A stretch of DNA of 64,000 nt from Curtobacterium sp. GC_Cur_3 (GCF_026544205.1 NZ_JALNUI010000016.1:1-64000), one strand, 5' to 3'; counted from the first letter of the stretch, positions 52,238-60,761 are shown. Program-made: numbers and translations. Notes: a model not told the origin generated them from the sequence alone.

Positions 52238-53143
52238 TCAGACGACCGGGTCCGCGAGCGTGGCGGCGAGCACCGCCTGCCACGTCGCGGAGTCCCCCGG
52301 GCCGGCGCTGCCGGCCAGCATGATCAGCGCCTTCCAGAGGGACCACCCGCGGCCACGCGCCCACGTGTCGGCGTCGAGGCGGACGGCGTCACGGAACACC
52401 CGGCGGCTGGTGTGGTCGAGGAACGTCCACGCCAGCACCAGGTCGCACGCCGGGTCGCCGACGCCGCACGTGCCGAAGTCGATGAGTGCCGACAGCCGGC
52501 CCCCGCCGTCGACCAGCAGGTTCGTCGCCGCGACGTCGCCGTGGAACCAGACACCGGGTCCCGGCCAGGTCGACGCGCACGCCGCTTCCCAGACCTGGCG
52601 GCACGCCCGCTGGTCGACCGTGTCGCCGAGGGCCGCGAGGGCGCGCTCGACCTCGTCCCCGTACACGGACGGGTGTGCGCCACGGTCGAAGGAATGCGGA
52701 CCCGGCGCCGGGCCGTCCGCCGGCGGAACCGAGCGGAGCTGGCGGAGTGCCCGCCCGACGTCGGCCGCGAGCGCGGACCGGTCGACGTCCGTGCGCGCAA
52801 CGACGGTCCCCGCGAGCCACCGCCGGACCGACCACGGGAACGGGTAGCCGGCGCCAGGACCACCGAGCGCGACCGGCTCGGGCACCGCGACGTCGAGCAG
52901 CGGCGCGAGGTACGGCAGCACCCGCTGCTCCTTCTCCACCGCTGGGACGTAGGCGGCGGCGCTCGGCAGCCGGACGCTCAGGTCGTCGCCGAGCCGGTAC
53001 GTGCGGTTGTCCCAGCCCTGCACGTCGACCTCGTGGATGGGCAGCCCAGACCACGCGGGGAACTGCTCCGCGACGAGGCGCTCGACCAGGGCGGCGTCGA
53101 TCGTCGGTCGGTCGGGCACGTCGGGCACGTCGGTGTGCTGCAT
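52238..53143 (-). CDS. Aminoglycoside phosphotransferase family protein
   Basis: A 301-aa kinase-like phosphotransferase. ATP and catalytic sites: VRLPSAAAY beta strand, Brenner motif HGDVAATN with Asp203 and Asn208, and DFG-like IDFG with Asp222. Position in a housekeeping region and the low similarity of such proteins to resistance enzymes suggest a macrolide- or small-alcohol-kinase-like role; resistance cannot be deduced. ATG at 53143, divergent from an NTF2-like gene at 45 bp. Confidence 0.88.
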   Translation of the reverse strand: MQHTDVPDVPDRPTIDAALVERLVAEQFPAWSGLPIHEVDVQGWDNRTYRLGDDLSVRLPSAAAYVPAVEKEQRVLPYLAPLLDVAVPEPVALGGPGAGYPFPWSVRRWLAGTVVARTDVDRSALAADVGRALRQLRSVPPADGPAPGPHSFDRGAHPSVYGDEVERALAALGDTVDQRACRQVWEAACASTWPGPGVWFHGDVAATNLLVDGGGRLSALIDFGTCGVGDPACDLVLAWTFLDHTSRRVFRDAVRLDADTWARGRGWSLWKALIMLAGSAGPGDSATWQAVLAATLADPVV

Positions 53144-53188
53144 GCCCTCATCCTCCTCGTCGACACCGGCTGCGCCTAGGCTCCGAGC

Positions 53189-53554
53189 ATGTCGACCACC
53201 GCTGAGCTCCTCACCGCGAACCTCCACGACGTCTTCGGCAACCGGGACGCCGCCTCCCGCCGGGCTGCGATCGAGCGCACCTACGCGCCGGACGTCCTCT
53301 TCACCGACCCGGAGGGGACCGTCACCGGCTGGGACGCCCTCGAGGCCAAGGCCGCCGAGCTCCTCGACCCGACGCCCGGCGCGTTCCAGTTCGCGGAGGA
53401 GGGCCGCCGCTACGTCTCGGCCACGCACGGCGCACTGTCGTGGGGGTTCGGTCCCGTCGGTGACCCCGTCGCGCGCGGTGTCGACGTCATCGAGGTCCGC
53501 GACGGCCTCGTCGTGACGCTGACGACGATCCTGGCCGAGGGTCAGTCCTCGTAG
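53189..53554 (+). CDS. NTF2-like/SnoaL-type protein
   Basis: A 121-aa cone-shaped alpha+beta protein: LTANLHDVFGNRDAASRRAA, then YAPDVLFTDPEGTVTGWDAL and GRRYVSATHGALSWGFGPVG, the usual SnoaL-like order. Such folds act as isomerases, hydratases or ligand binders; no catalytic residues can be fixed. ATG at 53189. Convergent with the HEAT-repeat gene. Confidence 0.82.
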   Translation: MSTTAELLTANLHDVFGNRDAASRRAAIERTYAPDVLFTDPEGTVTGWDALEAKAAELLDPTPGAFQFAEEGRRYVSATHGALSWGFGPVGDPVARGVDVIEVRDGLVVTLTTILAEGQSS

Positions 53555-53569
53555 GTCCGCCGGACGGTC

Positions 53570-54208
53570 TCAGCTCGCGCGGCCCTCGCGCAGCCGGTCG
53601 CGCACGGCCGGCGGCAGGTGCTCGGTCGCCGTCTCGAGGGCACCCCGCGTCAGGAAGCGCCCCTGCTGCTCGAGGAACGCCACGAGCGCGGACTCGGACG
53701 CCCGCTTGCCGACCTCGCGCAGCACCCAGCCGAGGGCGCTCTGCACGGTCTCGCCGCGCTCCCGGACGACCCGCCCGGCGATGACGAGCGGCACCTCGGC
53801 GTCGCCCTGCTTGACGAACGCCAGCGTCGCCACGACCGCGATCCGCCGGACCCAGGCCACGTCGGACTTCACGAGCGCGAACAGCGGCCCCGTCGAACCG
53901 CCGACCATCGGCGCACCGACGAGCTCCTCGGCCGCGATGTCGACCAGGTCTGCCCGGTCGAGCCGTTCCGCCCGCGCCGCAGCCAGGTACTCGTCCGTCA
54001 GCTCCGGGTCCGGCCGCTCCCGCATCGCCTGCACGAGCAGCACGACCGCGAGCAGCCGCGCGCCCGTGTCCTCGCTCCAGAGCAGCGCCGAGCGTTCGCC
54101 CTCGTCCAGGTCGGCGAAGCGCCGGGCGACGCGTCGCGCAGCGGCGACGTCCCCCTCGGTCCGCGCGAAGGCGACCAGGACGTCCTCGGCGGTGGCGCGG
54201 GAGGTCAT
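53570..54208 (-). CDS. AlkD-like HEAT-repeat protein (DNA alkylation repair family)
   Basis: A 212-aa all-helical protein of the AlkD/DNA alkylation repair fold: VAFARTEGDVAAARRVARRF, DVAWVRRIAVVATLAFVKQG and the helix SALGWVLREVGKRASESALV (the conserved W-x-L-R-x-x-G). Truncated relative to many AlkD enzymes, and the aromatic catalytic pocket is incomplete (a key Trp-Asp pair is only partly visible), so glycosylase activity is uncertain. ATG at 54208. Confidence 0.8.
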   Translation of the reverse strand: MTSRATAEDVLVAFARTEGDVAAARRVARRFADLDEGERSALLWSEDTGARLLAVVLLVQAMRERPDPELTDEYLAAARAERLDRADLVDIAAEELVGAPMVGGSTGPLFALVKSDVAWVRRIAVVATLAFVKQGDAEVPLVIAGRVVRERGETVQSALGWVLREVGKRASESALVAFLEQQGRFLTRGALETATEHLPPAVRDRLREGRAS

Positions 54209-54227
54209 CCGCTCCAGCGTACGACCG

Positions 54228-55394
54228 TCAGCGGAAGTGCAGCAGCGTCATCGGGTCCTTGAGCGTCCCGTTCACGCGGGTCTCGACGTGCACGTGGGGT
54301 CCGGTGGACTGCCCCGTGTTGCCCGACTTCGCGATCTCGGTCGACTTCGACACGTTCTGGCCCTTCTTGACCTCGATGACGCTGAGGTGCGCCGTCAGGA
54401 CGGTGGTCAGGCCGTACTTCACGACGACGTAGTTGCCGTAGGAGGCGTTGTTCGCGACGGTCTCGGTGACCGTGCCGCTGCCCGAGGCGTAGACCGGCGT
54501 GCCGGTGCCGACCGCAGCGTCCGTGCCCTGGTGGTAGCGCGGGGTGTGCCCGGCTCCGCGGTCGTCGCCGTAGCGCCCCGAGATCTTGATGGAGGAGACG
54601 GGCCACAGCAGTCCGGTCACCGGTCGGGAGGACCAGACTCGGGTGCTCTGGCTGCCGTAGAGCACGACGTTCGAGTCGAGCTGCACGAGGAGCTGCCCGG
54701 CGCCGGCCTTGCTGGTGCGCGAGGACCAGAGTGCGCGCTTGTCGGGGCCGTAGACCACGAGGTTGCCGTCGGCCTGGACCGCCGCCCACGAGCCCGGGTG
54801 CCCGCTGGTGTTCGTCGCCCAGGTCGCCGCGCCGTTCACGTACTGCACCAGGTTGCCGTCGGCCTGCATCGTGAACCGGCGGTTGGCGCTCGCGTCGGAC
54901 CGGAGGACGGTGCCCGGCTGGATGACGTTGCCCGCGGAGACGCGGTCCTGGAAGGTCTGCACCTGCCAGAGCGTCCTCTTGGCGGAGTCGCGCATCCGCA
55001 GCGAGCCGTCCGGCAGCACGCCGAAGTCCCGCCCGACCTTGCCGCCGGCACCCCACCGGGCGACGACCTTGCCGGCACGCTGGACGGAGAGCACGCCGTC
55101 CGTGCCGACGACCGCCACCGCGCCGGAGTTCCCCGCGGTGTTCGACGCCCAGAGGACGACGTTGCCGATGCCGTACTCGACGAGGTTGCCGTCGCCCTGC
55201 ATGACGAGGCGGAACTGCCCGTTCGCCGAGGTCAGCGCGTCGTTGACCTGCATGGTCGTGCCGGCGGGCGCGGCCGTGTTCGTCGTGGTCGCGCTGGCCG
55301 GGGCCGCGAGGGCGATGCTGCCGGCGACGGTGATCGCCACGGCGGTGATGACCGCGGCGAGCCGGGTCCTGGTCCTGGTCGTGCTGCTGCGCAT
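54228..55394 (-). CDS. Secreted lectin-M23 peptidase fusion
   Basis: A 388-aa exported wall enzyme. Signal peptide 1-35 (ends PASATTT). Residues about 40-260 hold bulb-type (D-mannose-binding) lectin repeats with the QxDxNxVxY signature in variants MQGDGNLVEY, MQADGNLVQY, VQADGNLVVY and VQLDSNVVLY. Residues about 270-385 are an M23 endopeptidase with zinc ligands His288, Asp292 and His369 and catalytic His336 and His367 (RYHQGTD, LTAHLS, PHVHVE). Likely cuts peptidoglycan cross-bridges after glycan binding. ATG at 55394. Confidence 0.92.
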   Translation of the reverse strand: MRSSTTRTRTRLAAVITAVAITVAGSIALAAPASATTTNTAAPAGTTMQVNDALTSANGQFRLVMQGDGNLVEYGIGNVVLWASNTAGNSGAVAVVGTDGVLSVQRAGKVVARWGAGGKVGRDFGVLPDGSLRMRDSAKRTLWQVQTFQDRVSAGNVIQPGTVLRSDASANRRFTMQADGNLVQYVNGAATWATNTSGHPGSWAAVQADGNLVVYGPDKRALWSSRTSKAGAGQLLVQLDSNVVLYGSQSTRVWSSRPVTGLLWPVSSIKISGRYGDDRGAGHTPRYHQGTDAAVGTGTPVYASGSGTVTETVANNASYGNYVVVKYGLTTVLTAHLSVIEVKKGQNVSKSTEIAKSGNTGQSTGPHVHVETRVNGTLKDPMTLLHFR

Positions 55395-55455
55395 GGTTCC
55401 CCTGGTTCGGCGGCTCTCCTGACGAGCCGCGTGCGCCCCACCTGGTGCGAGCCGC

Positions 55456-55511
55456 CGAACGATGTTCGCCGCGGAGCCGATGCAGGACACAGCCCCAGTC
55501 GTGGGGGCTGT
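55456..55511. promoter_or_regulatory. Two inverted repeats in the M23/GGT divergent region
   Basis: CGAAC-GAT-GTTCG at 55456-55468 and ACAGCCCC-N7-GGGGCTGT at 55489-55511. The first resembles a LexA box but the spacer is 3 and not 4 bp. Both lie between the divergent wall peptidase and gamma-glutamyltransferase starts and could be operators. Otherwise 55395-55656 has no gene. Confidence 0.45.
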
Positions 55512-55656
55512 ACGCGACGACCGTCGTGTGCAGGCGACCGGGCTCCGCACGGACGCGACCGGGACGGACCGCGGGTTCGTGCTGCTCGTCGCCCGTGATT
55601 GTATGCAGTGAGGCCCGCTCCTGAGAGCGTCGTCGCACCCGACCGGAAGTGACACC

Positions 55657-57597
55657 GTGAGCATCAACCCCGCCTTCGTCGAACCGAGCGTCGAGACCAC
55701 CCGGCCGGACCTCCTGGGCACGTTCGGCATGGCCGCGTCCACGCACTGGATCGCGACCGCCACCGCCCAGTCCGTCCTCGAGCGCGGCGGCAACGCCTTC
55801 GACGCCGCGGTCGCCGGCGCGTTCGTCCTCCACGTCGTCGAACCGCACCTGAACGGCCCCGGTGGTGACATGACGGCCGTCTTCGCGACCGCCGACGACC
55901 CCACGCCCGTCGTCCTGTCCGGTCAGGGTCCGGCCCCCGCGGGCGCGACCCCGGAGCACTTCCGCGCGGAGGGCCTCGACCTGGTCCCCGGGGCCGGAGC
56001 CCTCGCCGCCGCCGTGCCCGGCGCCGTCGACGCCTGGCTCCTGCTGCTCCGCGACCACGGCACGTGGGAACTCGCCGACGTCCTCGCGCCGGCCGTCGGC
56101 TACGCCCGCGACGGGCACCCGATCGCGCCGCGCGTGGCCGCGACGATCGCGACGGTGCAGAGCCTGTTCCGCGACCACTGGCCGTCCTCAGCTGACCGGT
56201 GGATGCCGGGAGGCTCGGTGCCGGTCGCCGGGGACGTCGTCCGCAACGAGACGTGGGCCGCCGTCCTCGACCGCCTCATCGGCGCCGGCTCCGGTCACGA
56301 CGACGCCGGTCTCGACGACGCTGGTCAGGGCAGCGACGGCGCCGGCTCCGCCGACGACGGCCGCGTCCGCCGCATCGACGCCGCCCGGGACGCCTGGGCG
56401 ACCGGGTTCGTGGCCGAAGCAATCGACCGCTTCGTGCGGACCCCGCACCGCCACGCCTCGGGCACCGACCACGCCGGGGTCATCCGCGCCGGCGACCTCG
56501 CCGCGTTCCGGGCCTCGTACGAACCGGCGACGACGGCCGAGTTCCGCGGCTGCACGATCGCGAAGACCGGACCGTGGGGACAGGGGCCGGCGCTGCTCCA
56601 GACGCTGCGGCTGCTCGACCCGCTCGACGACGCGCTGCTCGACCCGTCCACCGTCGCCGGTGCGCACACGATCGTCGAGGCGCAGAAGCTCGCCATCGCC
56701 GACCGCGAGGCGTACTACGGCGACGGCGACGTCCCGATGGCCGAGCTGCTCTCGGACGGGTACTCGGACGACCGCCGTGCCCTCATCGGCGAGCGCGCCT
56801 CGCACGAGCTCCGTCCGGGGTCGGTGTCCGTCCCCGCCGGGGCGCTCCCGCCGCTCCGCGAGACGTACACGCCGAGCGGCGAACCCGTCGCCGGCGTCGG
56901 TGAGCCGACCGTCCCCGGCGCACGTGGGAACGCTGTCGTGGCCCCGGCCGAGGACGACGCCCTGACCGAGGACCGCGGCGAACCGATCGTGATGGAGACC
57001 GGTGAGACCCGGGGCGACACGGTCCACATCGACGTCGTCGATCGCTGGGGCAACATCGTCAGCGCGACCCCGTCCGGCGGCTGGCTGCAGTCCTCGCCGA
57101 CGATCCCCGAGCTCGGGTTCTGCCTCGGCACCCGCCTGCAGATGGTCTGGCTCGAGGAGGGCACCGCGTCGACGCTGCGTCCCGGCCAGCGTCCGCGGAC
57201 GACCCTGACGCCGACCCTGGTGCTCCGTGACGGCGCTCCCGTCCTGGCTCTGGGCTCCCCCGGCGGCGACCAGCAGGACCAGTGGCAGCTGCTGTTCCTG
57301 CTCCGCACCATCGTCGGCGGGTACTCCCCGCAGCAGGCCATCGACGCCCCCGCGCTGCACACGACGTCGTTCCCGGGCTCGTTCTGGCCCCGCACCTGGA
57401 CCCCGGGCGGCCTGGTGGTCGAGGACCGCCTCGGCGACGAGGTCATCGCCGGCCTCGAGGCGCTCGGGCACGTCGTCACCCGCGCCGGCGCCTGGTCGCT
57501 CGGCCGCCTGTCCTGCGTGACGCGGGACCCCGCCACCGGCCTCGTCGGCGCCGCCGCCAATTCCCGCGGCGCGCAGGGCCACGCCACGGGACGCTGA
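55657..57597 (+). CDS. Gamma-glutamyltransferase family protein
   Basis: A 646-aa Ntn hydrolase precursor that self-cleaves before a Thr to large and small subunits and transfers or hydrolyses gamma-glutamyl groups. The nucleophile is Thr455 in RGDTVHIDVVDRWGN, and the domain start is AASTHWIATATAQSVLERGG. No signal peptide is seen, unlike the periplasmic E. coli enzyme, so it may act in the cytosol. A Gly/Asp-rich low-complexity insert (about 210-235) interrupts the large subunit. GTG at 55657. Confidence 0.9.
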   Translation: MSINPAFVEPSVETTRPDLLGTFGMAASTHWIATATAQSVLERGGNAFDAAVAGAFVLHVVEPHLNGPGGDMTAVFATADDPTPVVLSGQGPAPAGATPEHFRAEGLDLVPGAGALAAAVPGAVDAWLLLLRDHGTWELADVLAPAVGYARDGHPIAPRVAATIATVQSLFRDHWPSSADRWMPGGSVPVAGDVVRNETWAAVLDRLIGAGSGHDDAGLDDAGQGSDGAGSADDGRVRRIDAARDAWATGFVAEAIDRFVRTPHRHASGTDHAGVIRAGDLAAFRASYEPATTAEFRGCTIAKTGPWGQGPALLQTLRLLDPLDDALLDPSTVAGAHTIVEAQKLAIADREAYYGDGDVPMAELLSDGYSDDRRALIGERASHELRPGSVSVPAGALPPLRETYTPSGEPVAGVGEPTVPGARGNAVVAPAEDDALTEDRGEPIVMETGETRGDTVHIDVVDRWGNIVSATPSGGWLQSSPTIPELGFCLGTRLQMVWLEEGTASTLRPGQRPRTTLTPTLVLRDGAPVLALGSPGGDQQDQWQLLFLLRTIVGGYSPQQAIDAPALHTTSFPGSFWPRTWTPGGLVVEDRLGDEVIAGLEALGHVVTRAGAWSLGRLSCVTRDPATGLVGAAANSRGAQGHATGR

Positions 57598-57612
57598 CGA
57601 TCCGCATGGCCA

Positions 57613-57650
57613 TCTGAGACGACGACTGCAGGCGCAGTCGTCGTCTCAGA
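57613..57650. terminator. Bidirectional terminator, 17-bp arms
   Basis: Perfect arms TCTGAGACGACGACTGC (57613-57629) and complement (57634-57650) with loop AGGC. It lies between the convergent GGT and DUF3761 genes. Confidence 0.82.
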
Positions 57651-57662
57651 CAAGCGATGCTG

Positions 57663-58541
57663 TCAGTACCAGACCGCTACGCCGCCGTGGTGCGAGCAGG
57701 TCCCCTGGCGGTGCGCCGAGAACGAGGTCGATCCGTCATTGCAGAGCGCGGTCGGGCCGCTGGCCGGCACCGCCGGAGCGGGGGCCTGCTGCACCGGAGC
57801 AGGTGCTGCCGGTGCAACGGGCGCAGGGGCAGGGGCGGGCGCCACGTACGTGCCGTGCGTCGTCACCTGCGCTGTGGGCGGCGTCGTGACTTCCTGCTTC
57901 ACCTGGTGGCGGCCGGTCTCGACGCCGTCCGCCTTGGTGACCTCGAACGTGGTCGTCGTGACACCGTTCACTCCGGCAGTGGTGACCCGGTCGGTCCCCT
58001 GCGCGAGGGTCGCGCTGTCGACCGTCGTGGAGCCGTAGGGGATCACGGCGTCCTCGGTGACGAGTTCGGTCGTGACCACCGGCGTCGGAGTCGGGGTCGC
58101 GGTCGGAGTCGCCGTGTGCGATGCCGCGCGCGACGGAGCAGCGGAGGCCACGGCGGCGGCCAGGGACGCCGGCCGTTGCTGCTCGGGATGTGCGGCTCCG
58201 TACGCCGACGACGAGCCGAGGAGCACCGCGAACGCGATGCCGAACGCGGCAGCGGCGGTCGCCCGCTTGGCGGGGAGACGAAGCCAGGTGCGGCGGCGGG
58301 TAGTCCATCCGTAGGCGGCTGTGACGAGGACCACGAGCGCGATCATCAGCGTCATCGACCAGAAGCCACCAGAGAAGAGGGCGATGAGTGCGAGCACGGC
58401 GGTGAGGACGATGCCCGTCCGGGTCGACCGGGGCAGGCGTCGCCAGAAGCTGGATCGGGGTTCGGGAGAGGGGTTCGGGTTCGGGTTCGGGTTCGGGTTC
58501 GGGTTCGGGTTCGGGTTCGGGTTCGGGTTCGGGTTTGACAC
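57663..58541 (-). CDS. Membrane protein with (NP)n N-terminus, G5 and DUF3761 domains
   Basis: A 292-aa protein. Residues 3-24 are 11 Asn-Pro pairs, then a Ser/Pro/Arg stretch; about 42-80 and 92-112 are hydrophobic, giving a membrane anchor; about 150-215 a G5 domain (VVTTELVTEDAVIPYGSTTV, VTKADGVETGRHQVKQEV); an Ala/Pro linker; and a C-terminal DUF3761 (ALCNDGSTSFSAHRQGTCSH) with paired Cys and the HGGVAVWY ending. G5 domains bind wall sugars. GTG at 58541. The N-terminal repeat is coded by a hexanucleotide tract that can change length in frame. Confidence 0.82.
   Translation of the reverse strand: MSNPNPNPNPNPNPNPNPNPNPNPSPEPRSSFWRRLPRSTRTGIVLTAVLALIALFSGGFWSMTLMIALVVLVTAAYGWTTRRRTWLRLPAKRATAAAAFGIAFAVLLGSSSAYGAAHPEQQRPASLAAAVASAAPSRAASHTATPTATPTPTPVVTTELVTEDAVIPYGSTTVDSATLAQGTDRVTTAGVNGVTTTTFEVTKADGVETGRHQVKQEVTTPPTAQVTTHGTYVAPAPAPAPVAPAAPAPVQQAPAPAVPASGPTALCNDGSTSFSAHRQGTCSHHGGVAVWY
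58471..58536. repeat. Hexanucleotide microsatellite GGGTTC x11
   Basis: GGGTTC is repeated ten times and then GGGTTT, directly inside the start of the DUF3761 gene, where the minus strand reads GAACCC (Asn-Pro). Each slip of one unit adds or removes two residues without a frame change. Confidence 0.9.
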
Positions 58542-58676
58542 GCTGGGTACGTCCTTGGGTCGAGTTGAGAACTTCCCAAGTTTGGCGGCGCTCGTCCCAT
58601 CGCGCTACCCCGATTCGCGACGCGGCGACCCGCAGATGCCCCATGCCCCGACCGAGGGTTCAGAGGACGATCGTCC

Positions 58677-59720
58677 TCAGAGCGTCGGCACGACCACCGC
58701 GCGCCCGGACAGCTCCCCTGCCTCGAGCTTCCGGTACGCCTCGAGCGCGTCGTCGAGGGAGTAGCGCTCGATGTCCGGCACGATCTGGCCCGCGCGGTAC
58801 ATCGCGACGACGTCGTGCAGGTCCTCGATCGTGCCCCAGTAAGTGTTCGTGATCGTCGACTCGTACGGCGTCGAGAAGAAGTTCCACTCGGTGGTGCCAC
58901 CCGCGATCCCGACGACGGTGAAGCGGCCGCCGACGGCCATGGACGCCTGCGCGAGCTTGACGGTCGGGGTCGCACCGACGAAGTCGAACGCCGCGTCCAC
59001 GCCCTTGCCGCCCGCGATCTCGCGGATCCGGGCCGCCTGGTCCGGGCCGCCGGGGACCGTCACCGCGCCACGCTCGGCAGCGCGGGCCATGGCGTCCTCC
59101 TTCATGTCCGTCGCGATGACGGTCGCTCCGGTCAGCGCGGTGAGGATCTGGACGGCGATCTGCCCGAGGCCGCCGAGGCCGACGACGAGCGCGTACTTCC
59201 CGCCTCCCGCCAGGTTCGGGAGCGCGTTCTTGATCGCGTGGTACGGCGTCAGGGCCGCGTCGCTGAGGGGTGCTGCGGCGACCGGGTCGGCGTCGCCGAG
59301 CGGGACGAGGTTGCGTGCGGGGACGGTCACGTACTCCGCCATGCCGCCGTCGCGACCGAGGCCGATGCCCATGTACGGGTTCGTCGCGGCGTTCTCGCAG
59401 TAGGTGTCCTGCCCCTTCGAGCAGTACCGGCAGTGCCCGCAGCCGACCGGGCCGTAGACCAGGTAGGCGTCGCCCGGAGTGAAGCCCGAGACGCCCTCAC
59501 CCACGGACTCGACCCAGCCGGAGTTCTCGTGTCCGAGCGTGAACGCCGGTGCCTGCGCGCCCGGCTGCCCCTGCTGGAACTCGCGGTACACGGCCACGTT
59601 GGAGTGGCACGCGCCGGCTCCGGCGACCTTGAGCAACACCTCCCCCGGACCCGGCGTGGGCTTCGGGACGTCCTTCAGGGAGGGGAAGGTCTGGTACTGC
59701 TCGAACACGACGGCACGCAT
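58677..59720 (-). CDS. NAD(P)-dependent zinc alcohol dehydrogenase
   Basis: A 347-aa medium-chain dehydrogenase of the AdhP type. Catalytic zinc Cys38, His64 and Glu65 (ACHSN, GHENSG) and structural Cys94, Cys97, Cys100 and Cys108 are present; coenzyme loop VVGLGGLGQIAVQIL. The residue two after Cys38 is Ser. ATG at 59720. It is divergent from OsmC, with 183 bp between, containing an inverted repeat. Confidence 0.93.
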   Translation of the reverse strand: MRAVVFEQYQTFPSLKDVPKPTPGPGEVLLKVAGAGACHSNVAVYREFQQGQPGAQAPAFTLGHENSGWVESVGEGVSGFTPGDAYLVYGPVGCGHCRYCSKGQDTYCENAATNPYMGIGLGRDGGMAEYVTVPARNLVPLGDADPVAAAPLSDAALTPYHAIKNALPNLAGGGKYALVVGLGGLGQIAVQILTALTGATVIATDMKEDAMARAAERGAVTVPGGPDQAARIREIAGGKGVDAAFDFVGATPTVKLAQASMAVGGRFTVVGIAGGTTEWNFFSTPYESTITNTYWGTIEDLHDVVAMYRAGQIVPDIERYSLDDALEAYRKLEAGELSGRAVVVPTL

Positions 59721-59829
59721 GATCCCAAACTACACCTGTCGCGTAACGCCGCTGTCGTGGTCGGCGGAGAGAACACGTCGACCAACGCTCACGGACGGCG
59801 ATGCTGCGTCTTCGCCGAGAGCGGGTTGC

Positions 59830-59845
59830 GAGAACGAGCGTTCTC
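59830..59845. promoter_or_regulatory. Inverted repeat between alcohol dehydrogenase and OsmC genes
   Basis: GAGAACG-AG-CGTTCTC is a perfect 16-bp palindrome 59 bp before osmC; TTGACT (59849-59854) next to it could be a -35 box, though no good -10 follows. It may bind a redox- or aldehyde-responsive regulator acting on one or both genes. Confidence 0.4.
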
Positions 59846-59903
59846 CGATTGACTCGGCTCTGGCGGGTCCGTTCGGTCCCTCCCCCATGACGAAAGGACT
59901 GGC

Positions 59904-60344
59904 ATGCCCACGCGCACCGCTCGCACCGCCTGGAACGGCGGACTGAACGACGGCTCCGGCCAGGTCGAACTCTCCAGCTCCAAGGTCGGCACCTACGACG
60001 TCTCCTTCCCGAAGCGCGCCGCCGAGGACGCCGACGGCACCACCAGTCCCGAGGAGCTCATCGCCGCAGCGCACTCCGCCTGCTACGCGATGCAGTTCTC
60101 CGCCATCCTCGGCGAGGTCGGCGGCACCGTCGAGGCCCTCGACGTCAAGGCCGACGTCTCGCTCGGCCCGGACAGCGCCGGCGGGTTCAAGCTCACCGGG
60201 ATCGTCCTGACGGTCAACGGCGAGATCTCCGGCGTCGACGAGGCCACCTTCCAGAAGGCAGCGCAGGACGCCAAGGCGACCTGCCCCGTCAGCAAGGCCC
60301 TCACCGGTGTCGAGATCACGCTGAACGCGACGCTCGAGCAGTAG
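59904..60344 (+). CDS. osmC: OsmC family peroxiredoxin
   Basis: A 146-aa two-cysteine peroxidase. The peroxidatic Cys60 in AAHSACYAMQFS and the resolving Cys127 in ATCPVSKAL are in place, with SPEELIAAAHSAC the OsmC-type motif. It reduces organic hydroperoxides with a lipoyl or thiol partner. AAAGGA is eight bases before ATG 59904. A family A palindrome ends the transcript. Confidence 0.93.
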   Translation: MPTRTARTAWNGGLNDGSGQVELSSSKVGTYDVSFPKRAAEDADGTTSPEELIAAAHSACYAMQFSAILGEVGGTVEALDVKADVSLGPDSAGGFKLTGIVLTVNGEISGVDEATFQKAAQDAKATCPVSKALTGVEITLNATLEQ

Positions 60345-60358
60345 TCGTCACCACCTGC

Positions 60359-60400
60359 GGACGGGAGGCTCGGTGCCAGCTGGCACCGGGCCTCCCGTCC
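60359..60400 (+). terminator. Family A palindrome, copy A6 (42 bp, one T/G pair)
   Basis: Arms 60359-60379 and 60380-60400 pair throughout except one T opposite G, which still pairs in RNA. Core GGTGCCAGCTGGCACC and outer GGACGGGAGGC match A3 and A4. It begins 15 bp after the osmC stop. Confidence 0.78.
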
Positions 60401-60436
60401 GTCCTGGGGTCGCCCCCGCGAGCTACGCTCGTGTCC

Positions 60437-60691
60437 GTGAGCGGACCGCGGCAGACCTGGACGGACGTCGCGCTGTGGCTCGGTCTGCTCGCCGCAGTCG
60501 CAGGGACCATCGTCGCCCTCACCCACCGTCGGATCCCGACCGGGTGGTTCGCATACGCCCCGCTGACCGACTACGCCTTCGTCGCCGGCACGACGAACTG
60601 GCCGGTCGTGATCGGAGCCAGCGTCGCCGTCGTCGGCGCGGTGGTCGCGGCCTTCGCGGCCGGCCGACTCAGCGTCCGGCGCCGACGCTGA
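60437..60691 (+). CDS. Small two-helix membrane protein
   Basis: An 84-aa protein with two helices (VALWLGLLAAVAGTIVALTH and PVVIGASVAVVGAVVAAFAA) and a RLSVRRRR basic end, so both termini are probably cytosolic. GTG at 60437 (another in-frame GTG at 60431). No good ribosome-binding site. No family recognised. Lies before the ThrE exporter gene. Confidence 0.62.
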   Translation: MSGPRQTWTDVALWLGLLAAVAGTIVALTHRRIPTGWFAYAPLTDYAFVAGTTNWPVVIGASVAVVGAVVAAFAAGRLSVRRRR

Positions 60692-60761
60692 CGCTGCCGG
60701 ACACCCCCAGGCGTCCAGCGGACGGTCGGACTCGCGTCCGTCGGCCAGGCACAATGGCGTG

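Noticed and set aside
52238..53143. Acquired antibiotic-resistance gene
   Set aside because: The kinase motifs are intact, but codon use matches the neighbours and there is no mobile element; the APH fold covers many non-resistance enzymes.
55456..55468. CGAAC-GAT-GTTCG as a LexA (SOS) box
   Set aside because: Actinobacterial LexA sites have a 4-bp spacer; here it is 3 bp, and the flanking genes are not SOS genes.
58471..58536. Telomere-like GGGTTC array
   Set aside because: It is inside a coding sequence with preserved frame and has no end context; a protein-coding microsatellite explains it.
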